From SURF-24 sp964537965 (GTDB lineage: Bacteria; Bacteroidota; Ignavibacteria; Ignavibacteriales; SURF-24): a stretch of 20,511 nt of DNA. The notes beneath the pieces were generated by a model. It ran no database searches, was not told where the DNA came from, and was given only the letters and a program-made list of their open reading frames with translations. The stretch is taken from NCBI GenBank assembly GCA_964537965.1, contig CAZIDB010000069.1, positions 1-20,511 on the forward strand, in the 5' to 3' direction. How positions within the stretch are numbered: the stretch's first letter is position 1; the number at the start of each line of letters is the position of its first letter. Positions 6,773 through 14,798 of this stretch are shown here, one piece after another. The position numbers and the translations under genes were made by a program.

Positions 6773-7969
6773 ATGAATAAACTCTCAATTGATAATGTTG
6801 AATTAAAAGGTAAACGTGTTTTGGTTAGAGTGGATTTTAATGTCCCTCTTGATGAGAACCTGAATATTACAGACGACATTAGAATTACATCGTCTCTTCC
6901 AACTATTAAAAAAATTATCTCCGAAGGCGGCAAATCAATTTTAATGAGCCATCTCGGAAGACCGAAGGGCGGACCAAATCCAAAATACAGTTTGAAACCA
7001 ACAGCAGTAAGACTTTCTGAATTGCTTGGTAAAGAAGTAAAGTTAGCTCCTGATTGTGTTGGTGCAGAAGTTAAAGCTTTGGTTGATGCTATGAAAGATG
7101 GTGATGTCCTGATACTTGAGAACGTTCGTTTCCATGCAGAAGAAGAAAAGAATGTACCGGAATTTGCAAAACAACTTGCCGAGCTCGGAGATGTTTATAT
7201 TAACGATGCCTTTGGTTCAGCACACAGGGCACACGCTTCTACCGAGGGTGTTACAAAATATATTAAGGTAAATGCTTCCGGTTATCTTATGCAGAAAGAA
7301 TTAGATTATCTCGGTAAAGCAATCTCAAATCCTGAAAAACCTTATGTAGCAATTCTTGGTGGTGCAAAAATTTCCGGTAAGATTGATGTAATCCAGAATT
7401 TATTTGATAAAGTTGATACACTTATTATCGGCGGAGGAATGGCTTATACATTCTATAAAGCAATGGGATATGAAATTGGTAAATCATTACTTGAAGCAGA
7501 AAAGATTGAACTTGCTAAAGAAATTTTAGAGAAAGCAAAAAATTCTAAAGTTAAATTTCTATTACCTGTTGATTGTATTGTTGCTCCGGAATTCAGTAAT
7601 GATTCACCGGCAGAAGCAGTTGATGTAAAAAATATTCCTGCAGATAAACAAGGTTTGGATATTGGGCCAAAGACTGTTGAATTGTTTAAGAATGAAGTGC
7701 TGAATGCAAAGACAGTTGTATGGAATGGACCGATGGGTGTATTTGAATTTGATAACTTTGCCAAAGGAACTAACGCTATTGCAGAAGCTTTGGTTGAAGC
7801 TACAAAGAAAGGTGCTGCAACAATTATTGGCGGCGGGGATTCTGCTGCCGCTATTAAGAAGGCGGGACTTGAGGATGCAGTATCACACGTATCAACCGGT
7901 GGCGGTGCATCATTGGAATTCCTTGAAGGTAAACTATTACCCGGTGTTGAAGCATTAAATAATGCTTAA
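6773..7969 (+). CDS. pgk: Phosphoglycerate kinase
   Basis: A 398-residue monomeric kinase, full length. It transfers the acyl phosphate of 1,3-bisphosphoglycerate, the GapA product, to ADP, giving ATP and 3-phosphoglycerate. Motifs in order are RVDFNVP (19-25, substrate site), SHLGRP (59-64), ILENVRFH (114-121), NDAFGSAHRAHAST (144-157), GGAKISGKID (196-205, nucleotide-domain start) and NGPMGVFEF. The C-terminal GGGDSAAA (353-360) is the phosphate-binding loop, followed by STGGGASLEFLEG. The start ATG follows CGGGAG at good spacing. No promoter stands out in the 38 bases after the gapA terminator, so expression may depend on readthrough. Its product also feeds SerA, encoded further right in this window. 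A second hairpin terminator follows. Confidence 0.97.
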   Translation: MNKLSIDNVELKGKRVLVRVDFNVPLDENLNITDDIRITSSLPTIKKIISEGGKSILMSHLGRPKGGPNPKYSLKPTAVRLSELLGKEVKLAPDCVGAEVKALVDAMKDGDVLILENVRFHAEEEKNVPEFAKQLAELGDVYINDAFGSAHRAHASTEGVTKYIKVNASGYLMQKELDYLGKAISNPEKPYVAILGGAKISGKIDVIQNLFDKVDTLIIGGGMAYTFYKAMGYEIGKSLLEAEKIELAKEILEKAKNSKVKFLLPVDCIVAPEFSNDSPAEAVDVKNIPADKQGLDIGPKTVELFKNEVLNAKTVVWNGPMGVFEFDNFAKGTNAIAEALVEATKKGAATIIGGGDSAAAIKKAGLEDAVSHVSTGGGASLEFLEGKLLPGVEALNNA

Positions 7970-7985
7970 GCCGGAATTTATTTTT

Positions 7986-8023
7986 CAGGTTGCAGATTTT
8001 TATTCTGCAGCCTGATTATTTTA
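7986..8023 (+). terminator. Probable terminator after pgk
   Basis: CAGGTTGCAGA (7986-7996) pairs with TCTGCAGCCTG (8004-8014) with a single G-U wobble and a 7-base loop. A mixed, T-rich tract (ATTATTTTA) follows. It starts 17 bases after the pgk stop. Confidence 0.65.
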
Positions 8024-8040
8024 TGTTGAATCTTTTCCCT

Positions 8041-8068
8041 TTGACAGATGTTAAATAGTTAATGATTT
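8041..8068 (+). promoter_or_regulatory. Weak promoter candidate for the rhomboid gene
   Basis: A perfect TTGACA -35 box (8041-8046) lies 16 bases from a poor -10 (TGATTT, 8063-8068). Transcription would start only a few bases before the ATG at 8079, leaving out the AAGG ribosome-like site at 8069-8072, so the match may be chance. Confidence 0.25.
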
Positions 8069-8078
8069 AAGGTAGTAT

Positions 8079-9020
8079 ATGTATAACGATCGTGATTATT
8101 ACAGACCGACCGGGTTTGGTGGTTTTAGTGTTTTTCCACCTGTTATTAAAAATCTGTTAATTATTAACGGAATAGTTTACCTTGTTGCAAATCTTATTCT
8201 TGCTAACCTTACGGTAAATGGAATACCTGCTGAAGTAATTATAACCCGTTACTTCGCTTTAATTCCGCTTGGTGGTTTTACAATGGGATTAACGTCTGCC
8301 GGTGAATTGCTCGTTGCCGTTTTTTATCCCTGGCAGTTGATAACATACCAGTTTTTACACGGAAGTTTTACACATATCCTTTTTAATATGCTTATGCTTT
8401 GGATGTTCGGAATGGAGATTGAGAACCTCTGGGGTTCAAGAAAATTTTTATTGTTTTATTTGTTATGCGGAGTTGGAGGAGCAGTACTTCAACTTTTAGC
8501 GCAATATATTCTTGGTGTTCCGGGTGCTCCAACAGTTGGTGCATCAGGAGCAATATTTGGTGTTATGGTTGCATTCGCAATGATGTTTCCTGACAGATAC
8601 ATTTTTATTTATTTCTTAATTCCTGTTAAAGCAAAATATCTTATTGCTTTTATGGTAATAATTGAATTCTTATCTGCCGGTCAGGCAAGCATTGTTGCGC
8701 ATATAGTTCATCTTGGCGGAGCTATTGTCGGGTTCCTGTTCATTATTTTTGATAAAGGAAACAGCCTTAGCATTTCTAATTTTTTAAACTCTTTAAAGAA
8801 ACCTGCATCAACTCCAACTCAGGCAAGGTTCAGGAGAGGACAGACATATAAAAATGTTGAGGATGCCGAATATTACGAAATCAATAATTCCAAATCCGAA
8901 AAGACTGAAGTTGATCAAAAAGAGATTGACGCTATTCTTGATAAAATAAGCCGGAGCGGATACCAGAATTTAACTGACAGAGAAAAGAAAATTCTTTTTG
9001 AGGCAAGTAAAAAAAGTTGA
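8079..9020 (+). CDS. Rhomboid-family intramembrane serine protease with DUF6576-like tail
   Basis: A 313-residue membrane protease that cuts transmembrane segments of other proteins within the bilayer. The rhomboid core spans about 22-225 with six or so hydrophobic helices. HGSFTHILFN (94-103) holds the conserved H99 and N103 of the oxyanion region. The catalytic serine is S156 in GASGAIFG, and its partner is H211 in IVHLGGAIVG, so the dyad is intact and the enzyme should be active. After the core comes a polar linker (about 230-280). A short helical tail follows, DAILDKISRSGYQNLTDREK (284-303), which resembles DUF6576, a domain often found at the C-terminus of Bacteroidota rhomboids. The ATG follows an AAGGTAG sequence. 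The stop codon overlaps the start of a small lipoprotein gene, so the two are translationally coupled and may act together. Confidence 0.93.
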   Translation: MYNDRDYYRPTGFGGFSVFPPVIKNLLIINGIVYLVANLILANLTVNGIPAEVIITRYFALIPLGGFTMGLTSAGELLVAVFYPWQLITYQFLHGSFTHILFNMLMLWMFGMEIENLWGSRKFLLFYLLCGVGGAVLQLLAQYILGVPGAPTVGASGAIFGVMVAFAMMFPDRYIFIYFLIPVKAKYLIAFMVIIEFLSAGQASIVAHIVHLGGAIVGFLFIIFDKGNSLSISNFLNSLKKPASTPTQARFRRGQTYKNVEDAEYYEINNSKSEKTEVDQKEIDAILDKISRSGYQNLTDREKKILFEASKKS

Positions 9021-9337
9021 ACCTGATTTTAAAAAACCTGCTTGTTCTCTTTTTATTTACGATGCTTATTGTTTCGTGTAAAGACAAAGCTGTAATTGAA
9101 GAAGAGGAGTTTGCAAAACTTTATTATAATGTTCTCTTAACTCAGGAAAAATTCAAATCAGATTCAACACTTTTAAAGAAAGAACAGGACAAGGTTTTTC
9201 TGAAATATGGGGTTACTGAAAAACAGTATTATTCAACTTTAACCGCATATAATAAAGATCCTGAAAGATGGCAGAAGTTTTTTGAGTATCTTAAATCATA
9301 TACTGATACTCTTCAGAAGAAACCTATGAGGCGTTGA
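9017..9337 (+). CDS. Small lipoprotein, DUF4296-like
   Basis: A 106-residue protein starting at a TTG whose TTGA overlaps the rhomboid TGA stop by three bases. The N-terminus is a lipoprotein signal: LKNLLVLFLFTMLIVSC, with the lipidated cysteine at C21 in the lipobox IVSC and KDK after it. The mature part is charged and helical. EEEFAKLYYNVLLTQEKFKS (29-48) and FLKYGVTEKQYYSTLTAYNK resemble DUF4296, a small lipoprotein family of Bacteroidota with no known function. The first in-frame ATG is at residue 16, inside the signal peptide, so the TTG start is needed for export and supports translational coupling. It overlaps recQ tail to tail by 14 bases. A role as partner or regulator of the rhomboid is possible from linkage only. 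Confidence 0.75.
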   Translation: MNLILKNLLVLFLFTMLIVSCKDKAVIEEEEFAKLYYNVLLTQEKFKSDSTLLKKEQDKVFLKYGVTEKQYYSTLTAYNKDPERWQKFFEYLKSYTDTLQKKPMRR

Positions 9338-11909
9338 ATTTATTTTTTGCAAGTACAACTCTTATTGCAGGATACGATACATCTCGTTTCAAATTTTCTT
9401 TGATTGTTTTTAAATCCTTATGACCTGCCCCCAATAGCTCTTCAATCTGAAGAATGGTTTCTTTATCAATTAGCTTATTAATCTGTGTATCGGGTTTATA
9501 TTCAAGTATGGTTTCCACCTGCATTGAAATTACCGCTTCGCTAAGATTTCTTAAAGATGCTATTTCGGAAAGCCTGTAGCCTTTTAGTATCAGATTATAA
9601 GTCTCAGAAATGTTCTTGGGAATTTCTGTTGTTGATGATTTATTTTTTTGCTTATCAAGAAATTCTCTGATTACTTCAAGAAACTCTTCTCCTGCTTTTG
9701 TAAAAGCTCTTTGATTGAATCCTTCAACCGAAAGCAGTTGTGAATTTGTTTTAGGTTTGCTCTCAGCTATCTTTCTCAGAACTTCATCTGTACAAATAAG
9801 GTAAGCGGGTTGCTGAAATTTTTCTGCTGCTTCGTTGCGTGCAATTCTTAACAGGTTAAACAATTCAAGATTTTCTTCATAATCCTGTTTAATAATTTCT
9901 TCAACCGGGGCAACCAGACCAAGTTTATCTAAAATATCCTGCCCGTTTTTCTCTAATACAATTTTGTTGCCGCTTGCTTCTTTCGAGATTAGCTTTTCAG
10001 AGAGCATTCTTTCAGAGGTTTGAAATAATTCATCTTCGGAGTAATTGGCAAGGCTTCCGTAGGTTGAATACTCTTTACCGATGTTACCTTTTAAAATGTT
10101 CAGCAATCGTTTTTCTGTCGGTTTTCCTTTGCTTTCATAGATAGTTCTTAGAAATAATTCTGCGACGTAGGAGTAGCTGTCTTTATCAATCAGTTTAGTG
10201 CCCAAACATATATCGCATTTACAGCATTGGTAATCGGTTGTTTCATCACCAAAGTAATTCATCAGGAATCTCATCCTGCATTCGTTGGTATAAACAAATT
10301 CTATTACCTTATCAAGTTTCCTAAGTGAATTCTGGTAATTATCACTAAGCTTTTTGTAGTCAATTATAAGATTCTTCTCCTGAACCCTTGGTACCTTAAG
10401 CTTAACGCTTCTTTCGCGCAAAGGCTTATTGTACTCAATAATTCCGCCGTTGCCAAGTCTTGTCATAATCTCATCAATCTGGTCAACCGGAATTTCAAAT
10501 TTATCCTGCAGGTTTGTTAATGAAAATGAAATAAGTGAATTGAATGCAGCGCTTCCGTATTCTCTTACAAGCAGCAGCAAAACATCTTTTATTTCGTTAT
10601 CCGAGATATTTTTAATTGTCCTCTTAAGGGTATTCTGATCATAATTAAATCTGAATGAGAACTTTTTTTCGAACGGAGAAATGCGGGAAATATATCCGGC
10701 AGTTTCAAGAATGTTTAATGCCGATTCAATAAAAGCAGGATTTATTTCCTGCTTAAGGTAGAGTTTAATATAATCGTTTGTTATTGGAATTTCACTTTGT
10801 GAAATACTGCCGACGGCAATCTTACCAAAATCGCATATAGCGTTATAGATTTCTTTAATATTTCCTTTGGAAGGATTTGAAGTTGAAATAAAATAGTTAT
10901 GAATATCTTTGTCTCTTTCACTATAAAGAAGTACAGCTGTTGAATCTAAACTATCTCTGCCGGCGCGTCCAATTTCCTGGTAATAGTTTTCAATTGATGG
11001 TGGCATACTATAATGAATGACAAGACGAATATCTTTCTTGTCTATTCCCATTCCGAATGCCGATGTTGCTACGATAATCTTTATTTGGTCGTCAAGAAAT
11101 AATTCCTGGATGTGTTTTCTTTCCTCGTTTGCCATTCCTGCATGATAATATGCGGCATTAAATCCATATAGTTGTAAAAACTCTGCAACCTCCTCAGTTT
11201 TTTTTCTTGAAGAAGTATAAATGATTGCAGGAGAGCCAAATTGGTTTAGGGCTTCAAGGCACTTATCTTTTTTCTTTTTAATTCTTTGAACGTTAATGGA
11301 AAGATTTGTTCTCTCAAATCCTTTAACAAAAATTCTTGGGTTGGACATTCCAAGCTGTTTTACAATGTCTTCAACAACTTCAGGTGTTGCTGTTGCAGTA
11401 AATGCAGAAATATTTTTAATACCGATGTAATCGGCAAACTCCTTAATCTTTCTGTAACTCGGTCGGAAGTTATGTCCCCATTCACTAATGCAATGTGCTT
11501 CATCTATAAATAAATAAGCAGGATTCAAATTCTTAATACGATCAGCAAAATTTATATTGTCAAGTCTTTCAGGAGCAAGGTAAAGTAATTTTAATTCACC
11601 GTTGGCTATAAGGTTTAAAACTTCTTCTGTCTGGCGGAAGTCTAATGTACTGTTAATGAATGCTGCCTGTCTTGATTTTTTATTTAATGCGTCAACCTGA
11701 TCTTTCATTAACGCAATTAAAGGAGAGATCACGATGGAAAAACTTTTATTAATCAAAGCGGGAATTTGAAAGCACAATGATTTACCGCCTCCGGTAGGAA
11801 GAATTGCAAGAACACATTCTTTTTGTATGATGCTGTTTATAATCTCTTCCTGGCCTGGTCGGAATGAATCATAACCAAAATAGTATTTTAATGCTTCAAG
11901 TATTTCCAT
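9324..11909 (-). CDS. recQ: RecQ-family ATP-dependent DNA helicase, long form
   Basis: An 861-residue 3'-to-5' DNA helicase; E. coli RecQ has about 610 residues. Helicase motifs are RPGQ (17-20), the ATP-binding loop LPTGGGKSLCF (37-47), the DEAH box FIDEAHCISEWGHNFRPSY (134-152), AFTATATP (169-176), ATSAFGMGIDK (281-291) and motif VI QEIGRAGRDS (311-320). The zinc cluster has C544, C562, C565 and C568. It lies about 165 residues further from the helicase core than in E. coli, because an extra helical/winged region (about 345-510) intervenes. A winged-helix RQC-like part follows (about 570-665), then an HRDC domain (about 677-752). The end (about 765-860) holds a helix-turn-helix-like segment, LILKGYRLSEIASLRNLS, resembling the HTH_40 domain. 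It acts in recombination and fork repair. The start ATG has no Shine-Dalgarno; the gene is divergent from the ABC transporter. Confidence 0.94.
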   Translation of the reverse strand: MEILEALKYYFGYDSFRPGQEEIINSIIQKECVLAILPTGGGKSLCFQIPALINKSFSIVISPLIALMKDQVDALNKKSRQAAFINSTLDFRQTEEVLNLIANGELKLLYLAPERLDNINFADRIKNLNPAYLFIDEAHCISEWGHNFRPSYRKIKEFADYIGIKNISAFTATATPEVVEDIVKQLGMSNPRIFVKGFERTNLSINVQRIKKKKDKCLEALNQFGSPAIIYTSSRKKTEEVAEFLQLYGFNAAYYHAGMANEERKHIQELFLDDQIKIIVATSAFGMGIDKKDIRLVIHYSMPPSIENYYQEIGRAGRDSLDSTAVLLYSERDKDIHNYFISTSNPSKGNIKEIYNAICDFGKIAVGSISQSEIPITNDYIKLYLKQEINPAFIESALNILETAGYISRISPFEKKFSFRFNYDQNTLKRTIKNISDNEIKDVLLLLVREYGSAAFNSLISFSLTNLQDKFEIPVDQIDEIMTRLGNGGIIEYNKPLRERSVKLKVPRVQEKNLIIDYKKLSDNYQNSLRKLDKVIEFVYTNECRMRFLMNYFGDETTDYQCCKCDICLGTKLIDKDSYSYVAELFLRTIYESKGKPTEKRLLNILKGNIGKEYSTYGSLANYSEDELFQTSERMLSEKLISKEASGNKIVLEKNGQDILDKLGLVAPVEEIIKQDYEENLELFNLLRIARNEAAEKFQQPAYLICTDEVLRKIAESKPKTNSQLLSVEGFNQRAFTKAGEEFLEVIREFLDKQKNKSSTTEIPKNISETYNLILKGYRLSEIASLRNLSEAVISMQVETILEYKPDTQINKLIDKETILQIEELLGAGHKDLKTIKENLKRDVSYPAIRVVLAKNKFNAS

Positions 11910-11994
11910 AAGAAACTAAATCAGAATAGCGTAAAATTTTACCTATATTATAATGCAAAAATTATATTTTATTTAACTATAAGACAAATCAGTT
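11910..11994. promoter_or_regulatory. Divergent promoter region between recQ and the ABC genes
   Basis: These 85 AT-rich bases must hold both promoters. TATAAT occurs on the plus strand at 11949-11954 and on the minus strand at 11952-11947, as overlapping -10-like boxes. A perfect 12-base palindrome GTAAAATTTTAC lies at 11931-11942. No good -35 boxes are evident. Confidence 0.35.
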
Positions 11995-12930
11995 ATGACT
12001 TCTATAAGTACAAATAACCTGACAAAAATTTATTATTCAAGCTTTAAGCGGAAGAATGTGCAGGCTTTATCTAACCTGAACCTGACAGTACAACCGGGAA
12101 CAATCTTTGGATTGCTTGGACCAAACGGTGCCGGTAAAACCACACTTATTAAAATCTTATTGGGTATTACTTCTCCCACCTCAGGCTCTGCTTCAATTCT
12201 TAATGAAGATATAAAAAATTATAAGATAAGGAGCAAGATCGGTTATCTACCGGAAAGTCATAAATATCCTTCATATCTCACCGGTGAATCTGTGCTGAAG
12301 TTCTTTGGACGAATGAATGGGAATGACAATAAAAATATTAAAAATGAAATTGATTACCTGCTTGATCTTGTTAAGCTGGAAAAGTGGAGAAAAACAAAAA
12401 TCAAAAACTACTCAAAAGGGATGATGCAGCGCCTTGGTCTGGCCCAGGCAATTATTAATAATCCTGATTTAATTTTTCTTGATGAACCGACTGATGGTGT
12501 TGACCCTATCGGTAGAAAAGAAATAAGGGATTTACTGATTGAGTTAAAGCAAAAAGGTAAAACAATTTTTCTTAACAGTCATTTGCTTACGGAAGTTGAA
12601 TTGTTTACCGACCGTGTTGCAATAATGAATAAAGGCATCTTGTTAAAGGAAGGCACAGTTAAAGAGTTAACCGAAAAGAAAGAAGAATACCAGGTTCAGC
12701 TTGATTCTGAATTTACCGAATCGGACAGAACCTTGATGAATGACTTTTCAATTTACAACATAAAGGGAAATGCTTTTGATGTTAAAGTTGAAAACCCGGT
12801 TGAACTAAATAAACTTATTGACAAACTCAGGGAAAATCAGAAAGTGATTAAATCAATTATTTTACAGAAAGAAACTCTTGAAGAAATGTTTATCAACCTG
12901 ATTGAAGAAGCGGAAGGGAAAAAGAAATGA
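11995..12930 (+). CDS. ABC transporter ATP-binding protein (ABC-2 exporter type)
   Basis: A 311-residue ATPase subunit. The nucleotide-binding domain covers about 4-235: Walker A GPNGAGKTT (42-50), Q-loop replaced by the YLPESHKYP region (84-92), signature YSKGMMQRLGLAQA (139-152), Walker B LIFLDEPTDGVDP (159-171) and the switch histidine H196 in LNSHLL. The signature is YSKGM rather than LSGGQ, common in the drug/NosF-like ABC-2 group. The C-terminal extension (about 235-311) is acidic and helical, as in NatA/NosF-type proteins. It powers the permease encoded next, whose ATG overlaps this gene's TGA as ATGA. The substrate cannot be told from sequence. No Shine-Dalgarno is visible before the ATG. 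Confidence 0.93.
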   Translation: MTSISTNNLTKIYYSSFKRKNVQALSNLNLTVQPGTIFGLLGPNGAGKTTLIKILLGITSPTSGSASILNEDIKNYKIRSKIGYLPESHKYPSYLTGESVLKFFGRMNGNDNKNIKNEIDYLLDLVKLEKWRKTKIKNYSKGMMQRLGLAQAIINNPDLIFLDEPTDGVDPIGRKEIRDLLIELKQKGKTIFLNSHLLTEVELFTDRVAIMNKGILLKEGTVKELTEKKEEYQVQLDSEFTESDRTLMNDFSIYNIKGNAFDVKVENPVELNKLIDKLRENQKVIKSIILQKETLEEMFINLIEEAEGKKK

Positions 12931-13745
12931 AAAATATTTTATTGATAACAACGTTTACCTTGAGAGAAGCTTTAGCGAGAAAAATTTTTATAATATTCTT
13001 TGTTGTCTCATCATTGGTTATTACCGGTTTTGCAATTGGATTTGCTCTGTTTGACTATAACTCATACGTCCAGATAAAGGTAGGCAAACTTACTGAGCAA
13101 GCTATTTTAAGTGAGATTTTGTTCGGTATTAAAGGAATGATTGTAGGACCATTATTCGGCGGAGGATTGTTACTTTCAATTTTTTCTACGGCAGGAATTA
13201 TTTCATACTTACTTGAAAAAGGGAACATCGATCTCTTTCTTTCAAAACCAATCTCAAGAACTCAGTTAATCCTTGGTAAATATTTTGGCGGGATTGCTAT
13301 TGTTTTCATAAATGTTGCTTATGCAATTATTGGGTTATGGATTCTTATCGGTTTAAAGTTTAATAACTGGGACCTTTCATTTCTGTATTCAATTATTACG
13401 ATAACATTTGCATTTGCACTTATTTACACTGTAATTATTCTTTGTACAATTCTCTCAAGAGGTAACGTGCTGGCGCTTGTTGTTGCTTATGTAATTTTCT
13501 TCATCTTAAGTCCTTTGCTTGCAAGCAGAGAGGTTTTCTATAACATCTCTCATAACGAAGTATTAAAAGTAACACTGGATGCCTTGCATTATATAATTCC
13601 CCAGACATCTGAGCTGGGAACACTTTCAACAAAACTTGCCACACAGGGGATAATAGCTAACACAGAACCAATCTGGGTATCCTGCATACTATTAATTCTC
13701 ATTCTATCCGGAAGCATTTTTATATTTAATAAGAAAGATTATTGA
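12927..13745 (+). CDS. ABC-2 type transporter permease (NosY-like)
   Basis: A 272-residue inner-membrane permease. It has about six hydrophobic segments: 19-42, around 70-95 (PLFGGGLLLSIFSTAGIISY), 120-145, 150-175, 180-200 and 248-266. DLFLSKPISRTQLILGKYFG (near 101-120) is the cytoplasmic coupling-helix motif typical of ABC-2 permeases of the NosY/YhaP kind (L-S-K-P-I-S-R). It is translated by overlap with the ATPase gene and forms the membrane half of the exporter; one permease subunit per operon suggests a homodimer. No copper-binding or nos genes lie nearby, so a role in nitrous oxide reductase maturation is not supported. Export of a lipid, drug or peptide are alternatives. Confidence 0.88.
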   Translation: MKNILLITTFTLREALARKIFIIFFVVSSLVITGFAIGFALFDYNSYVQIKVGKLTEQAILSEILFGIKGMIVGPLFGGGLLLSIFSTAGIISYLLEKGNIDLFLSKPISRTQLILGKYFGGIAIVFINVAYAIIGLWILIGLKFNNWDLSFLYSIITITFAFALIYTVIILCTILSRGNVLALVVAYVIFFILSPLLASREVFYNISHNEVLKVTLDALHYIIPQTSELGTLSTKLATQGIIANTEPIWVSCILLILILSGSIFIFNKKDY

Positions 13746-13851
13746 TGTCTCAATTTCCGGCTGATTTTCAATAATTTTTAATGGAATAGTATTTGCCCTT
13801 TATTACAGATTTATGAAAAATAAAGTGTAAAAATTCATTTTTGGAGAAATT

Positions 13852-14787
13852 ATGGCTGAACAGAAATTAAGATTAGAAGACCTTCTTAAAGGAGTTGAAC
13901 TAACCGAAGAGAAGGAAGACAGGATAGATTCGGTTGCAATAATCGGTGCCGGAGTGATGGGACAGGGAATTGCACAAACTTTAGCTGCTTCCGGTTTGGA
14001 TGTACTTATTGTTGAAAAGAATGAAGAACTTCTTGAACAGGCTAAGACCCGGCTGTCAGATTCGATGGATAGGGAAATTGCCAGATGGGCCATGACTAAG
14101 AGCGAAAAGAAATCCATACTTGGCAGACTAAAATGGACAAAGGACATTCACGATGTTAAAGACTACAGGCTGGTAATAGAAGCAGTTGATGAAGATATCC
14201 ACCTTAAGAGAATGATTTTCAAACAGATTGACGAGATTGCCAATAAAGATGCTATTTTAATCTCTAATACATCTACATTAAGCTTAACAAAAATTGCCGA
14301 AGTTACCGGAAGAGCCGACAAAATTATCGGACTTCATTTTTTAAATCCGGTTCCAAAGGTTCCTGTTGTTGAAGTAGTAAGAGCAGTTGAAACTTCTGAT
14401 GAGACTTCAAAACTTATTAAAACTTTTGCTACAAGAATTGGAAAAACACCAGTTGAAGTTTATGAATATCCCGGCTTTGTTACAACAAGAGCAATTGTTC
14501 CTTTACTTAATGAAGCGATGCATATATTTATGGAAGGCATTGCTACTGCAGAGGGTATTGACACTGCAATGAAACTTGGTTATAACTTTCCGATGGGTCC
14601 GCTTGAAATGGCTGATTCGATGGGCTTGGATGAAGTGCTTGCCTGGATGGAATCTTTGTGGCAATCATTAGGCGAACCAAGATATCGCCCTTGTCCTCTT
14701 TTAAGAAAACTTGTTCGCGAAAAGAAACTAGGGAAAAAAACCGGCGAAGGATTTTATAAATATAACGGCGATAAGAAAGCGCAATAG
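13852..14787 (+). CDS. 3-hydroxyacyl-CoA / 3-hydroxybutyryl-CoA dehydrogenase
   Basis: A 311-residue NAD-dependent dehydrogenase that interconverts 3-hydroxyacyl-CoA and 3-oxoacyl-CoA. After a roughly 26-residue charged leader comes the Rossmann motif IGAGVMGQGIA (31-41), with E55 ending strand 2 as expected for NAD. Catalytic-site residues visible are S138 (ISNTSTLS), H162 (GLHFLNPVP) and E174 (VVEVVRA). The motif normally written P-G-F-x-x-N-R is PGFVTTR (207-213) here, so the usual Asn is Thr212. The C-terminal dimer domain has NFPMGPLEMADSMGLD and ends KKLGKKTGEGFYKY. A GGAG lies 7 bases before the ATG. Acetate kinase follows after 11 bases, so the two form an operon linking short-chain acyl-CoA metabolism to acetate and ATP. 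No thiolase or crotonase gene is in the window. Confidence 0.92.
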   Translation: MAEQKLRLEDLLKGVELTEEKEDRIDSVAIIGAGVMGQGIAQTLAASGLDVLIVEKNEELLEQAKTRLSDSMDREIARWAMTKSEKKSILGRLKWTKDIHDVKDYRLVIEAVDEDIHLKRMIFKQIDEIANKDAILISNTSTLSLTKIAEVTGRADKIIGLHFLNPVPKVPVVEVVRAVETSDETSKLIKTFATRIGKTPVEVYEYPGFVTTRAIVPLLNEAMHIFMEGIATAEGIDTAMKLGYNFPMGPLEMADSMGLDEVLAWMESLWQSLGEPRYRPCPLLRKLVREKKLGKKTGEGFYKYNGDKKAQ

Positions 14788-14798
14788 GAGAAATAAAG

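Noticed and set aside
12927..13745. NosY of a nitrous oxide reductase maturation system
   Set aside because: The permease is NosY-like in sequence pattern, but no nosZ, nosD, nosL or copper-site gene lies nearby; the family is broadly used by other exporters.
13803..14147. Minus-strand open frame of 114 codons over the dehydrogenase start
   Set aside because: Serine-rich antisense shadow of the dehydrogenase gene with no recognisable motif.
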